Counted from the stretch's first letter, positions 16,238 to 25,808 are shown. The stretch: 64,000 nucleotides of DNA from Nonomuraea gerenzanensis (GCF_020215645.1 NZ_CP084058.1:744001-808000); one strand, 5' to 3'. A program made the numbers and translations. Notes: generated by a model from the letters alone, not told the origin.

Positions 16238-16888
16238 TCACTTCTTCACGACGGAGTAGACGTCCTGCGGCGAGGCGGCCAGCTTGCGCGCGCCCTCCTC
16301 GTCCAGCCCCAGATCCACCTGCACCTGCGGCCGGTACGACTCCACCAGGACGGACGTCCCCAGCCCGAGCAGGACGCTCGCGCCGGGCAATGCCGAGGCC
16401 GGCACCTCGAAGACGAACCGCCCGCTGACCCAGATGTCCGGCTGGACCCAGGTGTTGGCCAGGGTGAGGGTGCTGTCCACGCGGTCGGTGGCGGCGAACT
16501 TCTTGCCGTCGGCCGTGACCAGCACCGCCTCCCGCATGTGGTACGGCTTGAGGCTCGACTTGGCGGAGACGCTGACGACGAGGAAGAGGTTGTCGGTCCC
16601 GATGGTCGAGCTGCTGTCCTGGATGGCCTTCGCCACCGCGAACGAGTCCACCCGCGCGGTGAACCGCCGCGCGTCCACGTCCTCGCCCTTCGCCCCGGTG
16701 TAGACGAGCGCGTCCGCGGCCTCGCCCTCGCTCATGTGCAGCGCCTGGAGCCCGACGGCGCCCGCGACCAGCACCAGCCCGGCGAGCGCGTTCAGCCACC
16801 GGGAGCCGCCGCCCTGCCGCCGCCCGGCCCGCCTGCCGCGCCGCGCGGGAGCGCCGCTGACCGCCGATCTCGGCTCGGTGGCGGTCAT
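16238..16888 (-). CDS. Single-pass membrane protein, second of three linked genes
   Basis: A 216-residue protein with a basic cytoplasmic N-terminus (RRGRRAGRRQGGGSRWL), a membrane helix (ALAGLVLVAGAVGLQAL) and an extracytoplasmic domain of ~165 residues (FLVVSVSAKSSLKPYHM, DIWVSGRFVFEVPASALPG). The domain pattern matches immunoglobulin-like DUF4352 proteins. The ATG overlaps the upstream stop (ATGA), so the two are translated together. Despite weak sequence similarity, all three proteins of this cluster share the same topology, suggesting a surface complex or a duplicated lineage. Confidence 0.72.
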   Translation of the reverse strand: MTATEPRSAVSGAPARRGRRAGRRQGGGSRWLNALAGLVLVAGAVGLQALHMSEGEAADALVYTGAKGEDVDARRFTARVDSFAVAKAIQDSSSTIGTDNLFLVVSVSAKSSLKPYHMREAVLVTADGKKFAATDRVDSTLTLANTWVQPDIWVSGRFVFEVPASALPGASVLLGLGTSVLVESYRPQVQVDLGLDEEGARKLAASPQDVYSVVKK

Positions 16889-17547
16889 GCCGCGCCGCCC
16901 TGCTTGACCGGCATGGTCACCCGGGCCTTGATCTCGGGCAGGTGCTTGTCGCCCACTTCCTCGGAGACCATCTGCCAGGCGGCCACGTTGTCGTTGAACT
17001 GGGACTCGAACTCGAAGGAGGCCACGTCGAGCGTCACCTGCTCCGGCGGCTGCTCGTTCTCCTTCAGTTTGAAGCGCAGGACGACCTGGGTGGGCACGCC
17101 CGGGTGGAGCTGGCCGGTCTCGCCGCCCTTGCTGAGGCCGAAGGCGAAGGGGCCCGCGTCCTTGTCGAAGGCCGGGGAGATCTTGACCAGCGAGCCCGCG
17201 AAGGAGGTGTAGGTGAAGGCCTGCTCGATCTTCTGGGGAGGCAGGCCGACGGAGACGGTCTCGTCCCCCTTGTTGGTGACGTCGAAGATCAGCTCCACGA
17301 ACCGCTTCTCCTCGTCCCACTCGTTCTGGGCCGGCTCGATCTTCAGCCGCGACTCGACGAACTTGGTGGAATACAGGCCCTGGTCGAGCACCGCGCCCGC
17401 GCCGAGCGGGTCCGGCGCGTCGGGCGTCTCGTTCAGCCCGCCCAGCAACGCGGTGATGCCGATGGCGGTGATGGCCACCAGGGCCACGGCGGGCACCGCT
17501 ACCGGGCGTCTCGGCTTGTCAGTGCTGCCGCCGGAGGGTTCCGTCAT
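16885..17547 (-). CDS. Single-pass membrane protein, first of three linked genes
   Basis: A 220-residue protein with a short cytoplasmic tail, a membrane helix (PAVALVAITAIGITALLGG) and an outside domain with beta-strand patterning (RFVELIFDVTNKGDETVSVG, TQVVLRFKLKENEQPPEQV). The phrase VTNKGDETVSVG is typical of DUF4352/Ig-like 'telomeric repeat' folds. It is the promoter-proximal gene of the trio at 14590-17547. The upstream 170 bp separates it from the divergent VirD4-like gene. The function is unknown. Confidence 0.72.
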   Translation of the reverse strand: MTEPSGGSTDKPRRPVAVPAVALVAITAIGITALLGGLNETPDAPDPLGAGAVLDQGLYSTKFVESRLKIEPAQNEWDEEKRFVELIFDVTNKGDETVSVGLPPQKIEQAFTYTSFAGSLVKISPAFDKDAGPFAFGLSKGGETGQLHPGVPTQVVLRFKLKENEQPPEQVTLDVASFEFESQFNDNVAAWQMVSEEVGDKHLPEIKARVTMPVKQGGAA

Positions 17548-17628
17548 GGGTAAGGATGGTAATAGGTCTCGCTTGTCCCATCTGCCGCAATGCTCCCATC
17601 GGACAGGTCGAATTGCCGAGAAACCCTG

Positions 17629-17640
17629 CCGCTATAGCGG
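17629..17640. promoter_or_regulatory. Perfect 12-bp palindrome in divergent promoter region
   Basis: CCGCTATAGCGG is its own complement. It lies between the divergent starts at 17547 and 17718 and could be an operator. No regulator gene is adjacent. Confidence 0.3.
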
Positions 17641-17717
17641 TTGCAACTCATACGCTGTCACGGAGCGGAAAGGGCTGACCCCCACTCCTCATGACATATC
17701 GGCGGCCGGAGGGTCAC

Positions 17718-19664
17718 GTGACGGACGTGCATCCCGAGCATGCCCAGCTCCAGGCGGACCGCATCTACCTGGGCTGGCAGTACATCCTGCTGCATCCGGA
17801 CCCGGGCCCGCCACCCAAACGACCCTCCCCCGTCGAGGAGACGCCGGCGGCCGAGGGGCCCGACCCCGCCGAGCAGGAGCTGCTGCGCCGCGAGCGCATG
17901 CAGGAGGACATGCTCAACCGGCCGGTCCGCTTCCTGCGCCTGTTCATGCTGGCCATGTCCGTGGTCATCCTCGCCGCCGCCCTGGCCGGCTACCTGGCCT
18001 GGTCGTTCGCGGTGGTCGCGCTCGTCGCCGCCGGGGGTGTGGCGGCCATCCTCAGCTACGCGCTGCTGCAGGGCGACAGGGCGGTCAAGTACCGCGTGCT
18101 GGAGCAGCAGGCCAGGGACGAGCGGCAGCGCAGGGAACGCGACAAGGACCTGTTCCGCGCCCAGGAGGAGCACGCCGAGCGCTACCGGGAGTGGCAGGAG
18201 TCCAAGGAGCGCCACGACAGGCAGCTCACCTGGTACGCGGTGGCGGTGCCCGACGAGATCGACCGCATCGACGTGGCGGGTGGCACGCTGCCGGGCTGGT
18301 CCGCGCTGGTGACGCTGCTGGGCGCCACCCGGCTCTACAGCGGCGGGCACCTGACCGTGCTCGACCTGTCGGAGGGCGCGATCGCCAAGGACCTCATCGA
18401 GCTGGCCCGCAAGGGCGGTGACGACCCGCTGGTCTGGGTGCTGCCCGTGGACCTGCCCCGGCTCGACCTGGGCGCCACGCTCAAGCCCGAGGCGTTCGCG
18501 GACGTGCTGGCCCACGTGGTGAGCGTGAGCGAGGAGCAGCGCAGCACCCGCGACCTCAGCTTCGACAACGCGATCCTGGAGCGGGTGCTGGAGGTGCTCG
18601 GCGAGAACGCCACGATCAGCCAGGTGACCGCCGCCCTGCGCGCGCTGGCGCAGGTCGGCGACCCGCGTGACGACCTGCGGTTCGGGCTGATCACCGCGAC
18701 TCAGCTGGAACGCATCGGCACGCTGTTCGGGCGCGGGGTGAGCGACCGGGTGGTGATCGAGCGGGCCTGGGCGCTGGAGTCGCAGTTACGCAAGCTGGAG
18801 ACGCTCGGCACCCAGGCCGTACGGCTGCCGCCCGCCAGGCTGCGGGTGGTGAGCATGGACCGGCAGGCAGGCGTGTTCGGCAACCGCGTGCTCGGCACGT
18901 ACGTGGCCACGGCGCTGACCCACATCCTGCGCCAGTCGCCCTCCTCCGACCGGCCCTGGTACCACACGATCATCGTGGCGGGCGCCGACAAGCTCAGGGG
19001 CGACGTGCTCGACCGGCTGATGGACGCCTGTGAGACCTCCCGTACCGGGCTCGTCCTGACCTACCGCTCGCTGACCCCGACCGTGCGCGAGCGGCTCGGC
19101 AGGGGGCACGCCGCGGTCGCGTTCATGCGGCTCGGCAACGCCGAGGACGCGCGGGTCGCCAGCGAGCACGTCGGCACCGAGCACCGGCTGGAGCTGGCCC
19201 AGCTCACCGAGACGATCAGCGAGTCGCTGCCGGGCCTGGACGGCGGCTACACCTCCACGATCTGCCAGGTCGAGGACGAGCGGGAGCAGCGCGACGGCGA
19301 GCACACGGACCTGGCGGAGGACATCACCGAGTCCACCGAGTGGGGCAGGACCGCCGACAAGATCTCAGAGAAGGAGCGGGTGCTGCAGCGCTCGCGCGAG
19401 TTCCTGGTCGAGCCGCACCGGCTCCAGCAACTCCCCACGACGTCCGTGATCGTCACGGACGCCACCGCGGACGGCCGCCGCGTACGCCTCGCGGACGCCA
19501 ACCCGGCCATCCTCACCTTCCCCAAGACCACGCTCGGCGAGCTGGAGGACGTCCGCGAGGCCGTGCTGGCGCTGGACCCGCAGGCCGTGGACGGCAACGG
19601 GGAGCCGCCGCCGAACCTCGGGCCACCACCGCCACGCCTGGACTGGCGCAAGGGCAGGCAATGA
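17718..19664 (+). CDS. Membrane protein resembling a Walker-less VirD4/TraG-type ATPase, HerA partner
   Basis: A 648-residue protein. After a Pro-rich N-terminus there are two membrane helices (RLFMLAMSVVILAAALAGYLAW and VVALVAAGGVAAILSYALL, ~70-120), then a charged coiled coil (~125-165), then a large C-terminal region. That region has TIIVAGADKLRGDVLDRLMD, GLVLTYRSLTPTVRERLG and AVAFMRLGNAEDARVASEHVG, which recall the Walker B, sensor and C-terminal motifs of TraG/VirD4 ATPases. No GxxxxGK[ST] Walker A is present. The start is the GTG at 17718 with GGAGGG upstream; an ATG at 17691 lacks a site. A HerA-like ATPase gene follows 71 bp later. A DNA- or protein-translocation partner is the inference. 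Confidence 0.68.
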   Translation: MTDVHPEHAQLQADRIYLGWQYILLHPDPGPPPKRPSPVEETPAAEGPDPAEQELLRRERMQEDMLNRPVRFLRLFMLAMSVVILAAALAGYLAWSFAVVALVAAGGVAAILSYALLQGDRAVKYRVLEQQARDERQRRERDKDLFRAQEEHAERYREWQESKERHDRQLTWYAVAVPDEIDRIDVAGGTLPGWSALVTLLGATRLYSGGHLTVLDLSEGAIAKDLIELARKGGDDPLVWVLPVDLPRLDLGATLKPEAFADVLAHVVSVSEEQRSTRDLSFDNAILERVLEVLGENATISQVTAALRALAQVGDPRDDLRFGLITATQLERIGTLFGRGVSDRVVIERAWALESQLRKLETLGTQAVRLPPARLRVVSMDRQAGVFGNRVLGTYVATALTHILRQSPSSDRPWYHTIIVAGADKLRGDVLDRLMDACETSRTGLVLTYRSLTPTVRERLGRGHAAVAFMRLGNAEDARVASEHVGTEHRLELAQLTETISESLPGLDGGYTSTICQVEDEREQRDGEHTDLAEDITESTEWGRTADKISEKERVLQRSREFLVEPHRLQQLPTTSVIVTDATADGRRVRLADANPAILTFPKTTLGELEDVREAVLALDPQAVDGNGEPPPNLGPPPPRLDWRKGRQ

Positions 19665-19735
19665 CATGGTCAATGTCAACGTGACGAGCTGACGGTTGGC
19701 GGAATTTAACAAAGAACCGTCTGTGGGGGATTGAA

Positions 19736-22693
19736 ATGCAGCCGAGTGTCTCGCTGAGCGGGCCCTGGTATCGAATTCAGTCGATCGCAGCACCCTCGCG
19801 AAGCTCGTCGGCGGAGTGGGATTTCGTCACCGTGCTTCCCGCGGTGCTGTCGGCGGCGCAGCGCGACCGGCCGTTCGTCATCGGATGGTTGTCGCGAGGC
19901 TCGGGGGCGCCGCTCGAACTCATCACCAACGCAGGACCGCTGTCGCCACCGCGCCAGCCACGCAGGTCCACGGACCTGCCCGACGAGCCGAGCGGGCCGC
20001 AGCCGCTGCTGTTCCCCGGGGGTGCGCGGGGGATGCGGCTGAACGAGGAGTACCTGGCCGACCTGGCCGATCTGGTGTGGACGCCGTGCCCGGGGCGGCA
20101 GGCGCCGCCGCTGGGCAGCAGGGGGCGCGAGTTCGACCCCGACGAGCTGAAGCGGCCCACGCTGTTCGAGTCGACGCTGGTGACGCTGATGTCGCGGCCG
20201 TTCGCCTGGCTGGTGGTGGCCGAGCCGACCGACCTGCTGGACGCCGAGGTGGCGCACCTGCGTACGCAGCTCAACGTGCTGCGGCAGTACGGCGACGCCT
20301 CCGAGCGCTCCCGCTTCGACGCCGAGCGGGCCGAGCGCCGCATGCAGGAGCTGGACGCCTTCCGCGAGGCGGGGCTGTGGAACGTGCGCGTGCTGGCCGG
20401 CGGGGCCACGGCCGACGAGCTGCGGCAGATCGCGCCGGTGCTCGTCGGGTCCGTGGAGATGAGCCAGCATCCGTACCGGCTGCGCAGCTCGCACGGCGCG
20501 GCGTACTCGCTGCCCGAGGCGCTGGCCATCACCATGCAGGACCCGGCCGACGGCGCCGCCGCCCCGTTCGCCGCCACCGCGGGTGCGCTGGCCGCGCTGG
20601 CCGGGCTGCCCAGGCGGGAGGTGCCGGGCGTACGGGTGCTGGAGTCGGGCTTCTTCGACGTGACCTCGGAGTCGGAGGGCGGCGAGCTGGAGCTGGGGGA
20701 GATCCTCGACGGCCAGGACCGCGGCGTCGGCTCGTTCCGGGTGCCGCTGGCCACGCTGAACCGGCACGCGTTCGTCACGGGCGCGACCGGCTCCGGCAAG
20801 TCGCAGACCGTGCGGCACCTGCTGGAGCAGCTCAGCAGGGCGCGCATCCCGTGGCTGGCCATCGAGCCGGCCAAGTCCGAGTACGCCGCCATGGCAGGCC
20901 GCGTGGACGACCCCGTCACCGTGATCAACCCCTCGGCGCCCGACGGCGTGCCGTTCAGCGTCAACCCGCTCGAACCCGAGCCCGGCTACCCCGTCCAGGC
21001 GCACATCGACATGGTCAGGGCGCTGTTCATGGCCGCGTTCGACGCCGAGGAGCCGTTCCCGCAGATCATGTCGCTGGCGCTGCAGCGCGTCTACGAGGCG
21101 ACCGGCTGGGACGTGGTCACCGGCGGCGCCGTGCCCGGCTCGAACGTGCCGCCCAGCATCCCCACCCTCGAACAGCTCCAGCAGCACGCCATGGACGTGA
21201 TCAAGGAGATCGGCTACGGCCGCGAGGTGCAGGCGGACGTCGAGGGCTTCATCTCGCTGCGGCTGCGCTCGCTGCGCGTCGGCTCCGCCGGGCGCTTCTT
21301 CGAGGGCGGCCACCCCGCCGACATCGGCGGCCTGCTGGAACGCCAGGTCGTGCTGGCGATCGAGGACGTGGCCAACGACGAGGACAAGGCGTTCCTGATG
21401 GGCACGCTGATCATCCGGATCGTGGAGCACCTGCGCATGCGGGCCAGGCGCGAGCGCTCCGGCGAGCTGCGCCACGTCATCGTCATCGAGGAGGCGCACC
21501 GGCTGCTGCGCGACCGCGGTCACGGCCGGGCCTCCACCCACGCCGTGGAGCTGCTGGCCGGGATGCTCGCCGAGATCAGGGCGTACGGGGAGGGCATCGT
21601 GGTGGCCGAGCAGATCCCCACCAAGCTCGTCTCCGACGTCGTCAAGAACACCGCGCTGAAGGTCGTGCACCGGCTGCCCGCCGAGGACGACAGGCAGCTC
21701 GTCGGCGCCGCGATGAACCTGAGCGACGAGCAGTCCCGCCACGTGGTCTCGCTGCAGCCGGGCTCGGCCGCCGTGTTCGCCGACGGGATGGACCGGCCGC
21801 TGCGGGTGCGCGTACCGCTGGGGGAGTCCAGGGAGAAGGCGCTGCCCGGCCCGCCGCCGCCGATCCGCGGCCGCCGCTCGGCGGCCTGCGGCGCGCAGTG
21901 CCGCACCGGGCAGGCGTGCACGCTGGTGGAGCTGCGCGAGGCCGACGTGCTGGCCGGCGCGGCCGAGTGGGCGTGGCTGCGCATCTGGTGCGACACGGTG
22001 GTGCTGGCCTTCGTCGGCAACCGGCCGCTGCCAGGCGTGCCGCGCGCCCTGTCGGCCGCCTGGTCGGACCTGCCGGCGCGGCGCCGCGAGTGCCTGCTCG
22101 CCACCCTGGTCGAACGCTCGGTGCAGCGGCGGGCCTGGTCGCTGCGCACGTGGTTCGACCCGGCCCTGCTGACCGAGAAGGCCGCCGGGACGGCCACCCG
22201 CCTGCTCGCGGGCCTCGACAGCGGCGGGGAGCGCCCCGGCGCCTCGTGGGTCATCCCGCAGGTGCGCTGGCTGCACGAGGTCGACAGGCTCTTCCCGTAC
22301 GGGCAGCCGGCCCCGAACCTGCGCAGCCCCGCGCCCCCCATGGAGTACGCCCTGTTCCGCCAGCCCGGCGGCACCGGCCCCGGCTCCGTCGAGCCCGAGC
22401 TGCTCGGCCACCGCGCCAAGGCGCTGCGCCACCATCCGCTGTCGATGGAGGTGGACCACAACCGGGCGCTGGCCTGGCGGGTGATCCTCGGGGACGACGA
22501 GCACGAGGGCGTGCAGCGGGACATCGTGACGGTGGCCATCGGCGTGGAGTCGGCGGCCAGGATCAGGCACGTGGGGCAGACGATGGGCGCGGGGTGGCTG
22601 GAGAGCGTGCTGTCATGGCCGCGCCGCTTCGTGCTGCCGTTCGAGCAGGGCGGCGCACCGGAGATCGCCTTCGCGGAGCCGCCCGCCACGTGA
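19736..22693 (+). CDS. HerA/VirB4-like P-loop ATPase
   Basis: A protein of 985 residues. The N-terminal ~330 residues have no recognised domain. The ATPase core has Walker A GATGSGKSQT (~347-356) preceded by LNRHAFV, and Walker B HVIVIEEAH (~578-586) followed by RLLRDRGHG, then GIVVAEQIPTKL, as in HerA/DUF87 helicase-translocases. The C-terminal ~270 residues start with a Cys cluster (CGAQCRTGQAC) and have an unassigned helical region. HerA proteins pump DNA and act with nucleases or membrane partners; no nuclease domain was recognised here. A G-rich site precedes the ATG. The gene stands alone with its membrane partner upstream; murT downstream has its own promoter. Confidence 0.82.
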   Translation: MQPSVSLSGPWYRIQSIAAPSRSSSAEWDFVTVLPAVLSAAQRDRPFVIGWLSRGSGAPLELITNAGPLSPPRQPRRSTDLPDEPSGPQPLLFPGGARGMRLNEEYLADLADLVWTPCPGRQAPPLGSRGREFDPDELKRPTLFESTLVTLMSRPFAWLVVAEPTDLLDAEVAHLRTQLNVLRQYGDASERSRFDAERAERRMQELDAFREAGLWNVRVLAGGATADELRQIAPVLVGSVEMSQHPYRLRSSHGAAYSLPEALAITMQDPADGAAAPFAATAGALAALAGLPRREVPGVRVLESGFFDVTSESEGGELELGEILDGQDRGVGSFRVPLATLNRHAFVTGATGSGKSQTVRHLLEQLSRARIPWLAIEPAKSEYAAMAGRVDDPVTVINPSAPDGVPFSVNPLEPEPGYPVQAHIDMVRALFMAAFDAEEPFPQIMSLALQRVYEATGWDVVTGGAVPGSNVPPSIPTLEQLQQHAMDVIKEIGYGREVQADVEGFISLRLRSLRVGSAGRFFEGGHPADIGGLLERQVVLAIEDVANDEDKAFLMGTLIIRIVEHLRMRARRERSGELRHVIVIEEAHRLLRDRGHGRASTHAVELLAGMLAEIRAYGEGIVVAEQIPTKLVSDVVKNTALKVVHRLPAEDDRQLVGAAMNLSDEQSRHVVSLQPGSAAVFADGMDRPLRVRVPLGESREKALPGPPPPIRGRRSAACGAQCRTGQACTLVELREADVLAGAAEWAWLRIWCDTVVLAFVGNRPLPGVPRALSAAWSDLPARRRECLLATLVERSVQRRAWSLRTWFDPALLTEKAAGTATRLLAGLDSGGERPGASWVIPQVRWLHEVDRLFPYGQPAPNLRSPAPPMEYALFRQPGGTGPGSVEPELLGHRAKALRHHPLSMEVDHNRALAWRVILGDDEHEGVQRDIVTVAIGVESAARIRHVGQTMGAGWLESVLSWPRRFVLPFEQGGAPEIAFAEPPAT

Positions 22694-22760
22694 TCGCAAA
22701 GGGGTGCGTTTTCGCGCGTGTCTCCAGACTTGGGGCCAACGCCGACTAGGATCCTTGCAC

Positions 22761-23990
22761 ATGACCCAGCTTCCTCTGCGGGCCCAGCTCGCCAGTGCCC
22801 TGGGCCGCAGCGCCGCCACGCTGTCCAGGATGACCGGGCGTGGCGACGGCTCGGTGATCGGCGGTCGGGTCGGCCTGATGCTCGAGCCGGATCTCCTGCG
22901 TCAGCTGGCCCGCGACCGCAAGCTGGCCCTGGTCAGCGCGACCAACGGCAAGACGACCACCACCAGGCTGATCACCTCGGCGCTGCTGGAGCTCGGCGAG
23001 GTGGCCACCAACGCCTTCGGCGCCAACATGCCCGCCGGCCATGTCTCCGCGCTGTCCCAGTACAAGCGCGCCCCGTACGGCGTGCTGGAGGTGGACGAGA
23101 AGTACCTGCCCGAGGTGCTCGACACGACCGGCGCCGGCGTCGTCTGCCTGATGAACCTCAGCCGCGACCAGATGGACCGCGCGGCCGAGATCTGGCTGCT
23201 GGCGCAGAAGTGGCGCAGGGCCCTGTCCGGCAAGCCCACGCACGTCATCGCCAACTGCGACGACCCGCTCGTCACCTGGGGCGCCTCCACGGCCGCCGCG
23301 GTCACCTGGGTCGCCGGCGGGCAGCGGTGGAAGGAAGACTCCTGGTGCTGCCCCGAGTGCGGCGGCCCGCTCGACCGCAAGGACGCCGACTGGGCGTGCC
23401 GCGAGTGCACCTTCCACCGTCCCGAGCCGCAGTGGGTGGTCGACGGCGACTCGGTGATCGACCCGCGCGGGCAGCGCTGGCTGCTCGACATCCAGCTGCC
23501 CGGCCAGGCCAACCGCTCCAACGCGGTGATGGCGCTGGCGGTGGCCGAGGCGTTCGGGCTGCCGGTGGACCGGGCGTTGCCCCGGCTGCGCGAGGTCACC
23601 TCGGTGGCCGGCCGCTACACCACCGTCGAGCGCGACGGGCGGCACGCGCGGCTGCTGCTGGCCAAGAACCCGGCCGGCTGGCTGGAGGCGTTCGACGTCG
23701 CCGACCCTCAGCTGCCGATCATCCTCTCGGTCAACGCGCAGGGCCCCGACGGGCGCGACACCTCGTGGTTGTGGGACGTCGACTACCGCATCCTGCGCGG
23801 GCGCCCCGTGTTCGTCACCGGCGAGCGCCGCCTGGACCTGGCGCTCCGGCTCGACGTCGCGGACGTGCCGTTCACGCTGTGCGGCACGTTCACGGAGGCG
23901 CTGGCCATGCAGCCGCCCGGGCGGGTGGACGTGATCGCCAACTACACCGCCTTCCAGCAGATCCGATCGGAGTTCGGCCGTGCCGTCTGA
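22761..23990 (+). CDS. murT: Lipid II isoglutaminyl synthase, MurT subunit
   Basis: A 409-residue Mur-ligase-type protein with ATP loop SATNGKTTTTR (~59-69) and a four-Cys zinc ribbon inserted in the middle domain (CCPECGG..CRECTF), the hallmark of MurT. With GatD it amidates the D-glutamate of lipid II, a step needed for efficient peptidoglycan cross-linking. The ATG is 8 nt after TAGGAT (22747-22752), so the operon is probably leaderless. The end overlaps gatD by 11 nt. Length and order are normal for the family. Confidence 0.93.
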   Translation: MTQLPLRAQLASALGRSAATLSRMTGRGDGSVIGGRVGLMLEPDLLRQLARDRKLALVSATNGKTTTTRLITSALLELGEVATNAFGANMPAGHVSALSQYKRAPYGVLEVDEKYLPEVLDTTGAGVVCLMNLSRDQMDRAAEIWLLAQKWRRALSGKPTHVIANCDDPLVTWGASTAAAVTWVAGGQRWKEDSWCCPECGGPLDRKDADWACRECTFHRPEPQWVVDGDSVIDPRGQRWLLDIQLPGQANRSNAVMALAVAEAFGLPVDRALPRLREVTSVAGRYTTVERDGRHARLLLAKNPAGWLEAFDVADPQLPIILSVNAQGPDGRDTSWLWDVDYRILRGRPVFVTGERRLDLALRLDVADVPFTLCGTFTEALAMQPPGRVDVIANYTAFQQIRSEFGRAV

Positions 23991-24696
23991 CAGCGCCCTA
24001 CGCATCGTCTGGATCTACCCCGACCTGCTGAGCACGTACGGTGACCAGGGCAACGTGCTGGTCCTGGAGCAGCGGGCGCAGCGCAGGGGGATCGAGACGG
24101 AGACGATCCACGTCCGCTCGGCCGACCCCGTCCCCGAGACCGGCGACATCTACCTGATCGGCGGCGGTGAGGACCGCCCGCAGATCCTGGCCGCCCAGCG
24201 CCTGCGCAGGGACGGCGGCCTGCACCGCGCCATCGCGCGCGGCGCGGCCATGCTGGCGGTGTGCGCCGGCTACCAGATCATGGGCAGCACGTTCGGCGGC
24301 GAGGAGGGCCAGCCGGTCGACGGCATCGGCCTGCTCGACATCTCCAGCGCCCGCGGCCCCGCCCGCGCGGTGGGCGAGCTGGTGGCCGAGGTGGACGCCG
24401 CGCTCAACCTGCCCACGCTGACCGGCTTCGAGAACCACATGGGCGTCACCCATCTGGGCCCCGGCGTCCGCCCGCTGTCGCGCACGATCAAGGGCGTGGG
24501 CAACGGCGACGGCTTCGAGGGCTGCTACGCGGGGCACGTCGTGGGCACCTACCTGCACGGCCCCGCGCTGGCCCGCAACCCGGCCCTGGCGGACCTGCTG
24601 CTGTCGTGGCGGGTGGGCGACCTCGCGCCGCTCGACGACTCCCGCTACGAGGCGCTGCGCCAGGAACGCCTGACCACGGTGCTGCAGTCGTCCTGA
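23980..24696 (+). CDS. gatD: Lipid II isoglutaminyl synthase, GatD glutaminase subunit
   Basis: A 238-residue class I (CobQ/CobB-type) glutamine amidotransferase. The nucleophile is in LAVCAGYQ (Cys95) and the catalytic His in TYLHGP near residue 190. It hydrolyses glutamine and passes ammonia to MurT for lipid II amidation. The GTG start lies inside murT (11-nt overlap), so the two subunits are made together. Confidence 0.93.
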   Translation: MPSDSALRIVWIYPDLLSTYGDQGNVLVLEQRAQRRGIETETIHVRSADPVPETGDIYLIGGGEDRPQILAAQRLRRDGGLHRAIARGAAMLAVCAGYQIMGSTFGGEEGQPVDGIGLLDISSARGPARAVGELVAEVDAALNLPTLTGFENHMGVTHLGPGVRPLSRTIKGVGNGDGFEGCYAGHVVGTYLHGPALARNPALADLLLSWRVGDLAPLDDSRYEALRQERLTTVLQSS

Positions 24697-24731
24697 GATG
24701 AACTGTCCGGATTTGGGGTAGGACGTCGGCC

Positions 24732-25787
24732 GTGGGATCCACGGTCACCGTCCCCCAGACCCGCACGATGGGCGGGGAGGAGCTGTCCGCCGACGACGCT
24801 TGGGAGACCCTGCGCAAGTACGGCGTCTGGCACTTCGTGCGCGACTCGTTCGTCAGGTTCCGCTACGGCGACGGCATGAGCCATTCGCGGGCCCTGGCGT
24901 TCCAGATCTGCCTGGCCATCATCCCCGGGGCCATCGCCGTGGTCGGCCTGAGCGCGGTCACCCACCAGGAGGAGCTGGGCCGGGTGCTGCGGCTCACGCT
25001 GAGCGCCCTGGCGCCGGGCGGCGGCGCGCAGGCCGTCGCCGAGGTGCTCGACGGCGGCAAGGGCACCAGGGACCAGCTGGCGCTGTGGCTGGGCCTGGCC
25101 ACCACGCTGGCCGCGCTCACCACGGCCATGGCCCAGTTCGAACGGGGCGCCAACCGCATCTACGGCGTCGAGCGCGACCGGCCCTTCCACCGCAAGTACG
25201 CCAGGGCGGTCGTGCTCGCGCTGACCGCCGGCCTCTGCATGATCACCGGGTTTACGGTGCTGGTGGGCGGCGGCGAGCTGGGCGACGCGCTCAGCGAGAC
25301 GTTCGGCTGGGGCGCCGGCGCCCGCCAGGCCTACGCCTTCGTCCGCTGGCCGCTCGGCTTCCTGCTCGCCCTGGCCTCCACGGTCACGCTCTTCAGAGCC
25401 TCGCCCCGGCGCAGGCAGCCCGGCCACACGTGGCTGGCCGTGGGAGCGCTGGTCGCCCTGGGGTTATGGACGCTGTTCACGCTGGGGCTGGCACTCTACA
25501 CCGAGCACAACAACACCTTCGGCAACACGTACGGGCCGCTGACCGCCGTGATGGCGCTGCTGCTGTGGTCGTTCCTCAGCTCGATCGCGCTCTTCCTGGG
25601 GTTGGCGTTCGCGGCACAGCTGGAGGCGTGCCGCGCGGGCTGCGTCGAGCCCGCCCACCCGGATCCGGGGCCGACGGCTGAGGAGGAGCGCGAGCCCTTC
25701 GTGGGGGAGGTCGGAGCGGCCGCGATCGCCGCCGTCAGAGGTCTGTTCGACAGGAGGAACGGACGCGGCTCCGCCCCGCGCACCTGA
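24732..25787 (+). CDS. YihY/BrkB-family inner membrane protein
   Basis: A 351-residue membrane protein with about six helices. Its SHSRALAFQICLAIIPGAIAVVG segment and the later GPLTAVMALLLWSFLSSIALFLG are characteristic of YihY/BrkB (formerly 'ribonuclease BN') proteins. Despite the old name these are membrane proteins of unclear role. The GTG start is 7 nt after TAGGAC (24719-24724), a possible leaderless promoter. It is co-directional with gatD, with a 35-bp gap. Confidence 0.86.
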   Translation: MGSTVTVPQTRTMGGEELSADDAWETLRKYGVWHFVRDSFVRFRYGDGMSHSRALAFQICLAIIPGAIAVVGLSAVTHQEELGRVLRLTLSALAPGGGAQAVAEVLDGGKGTRDQLALWLGLATTLAALTTAMAQFERGANRIYGVERDRPFHRKYARAVVLALTAGLCMITGFTVLVGGGELGDALSETFGWGAGARQAYAFVRWPLGFLLALASTVTLFRASPRRRQPGHTWLAVGALVALGLWTLFTLGLALYTEHNNTFGNTYGPLTAVMALLLWSFLSSIALFLGLAFAAQLEACRAGCVEPAHPDPGPTAEEEREPFVGEVGAAAIAAVRGLFDRRNGRGSAPRT

Positions 25788-25808
25788 CCCGCGGCGCCCG
25801 GAGCGGCC

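Noticed and set aside
19706..22570. 954-codon open frame antisense to the HerA-like gene
   Set aside because: It is a GC-skew shadow: Arg/Gly/His/Gln-rich low-complexity text with no domain, opposite a gene with clear motifs and a ribosome site.
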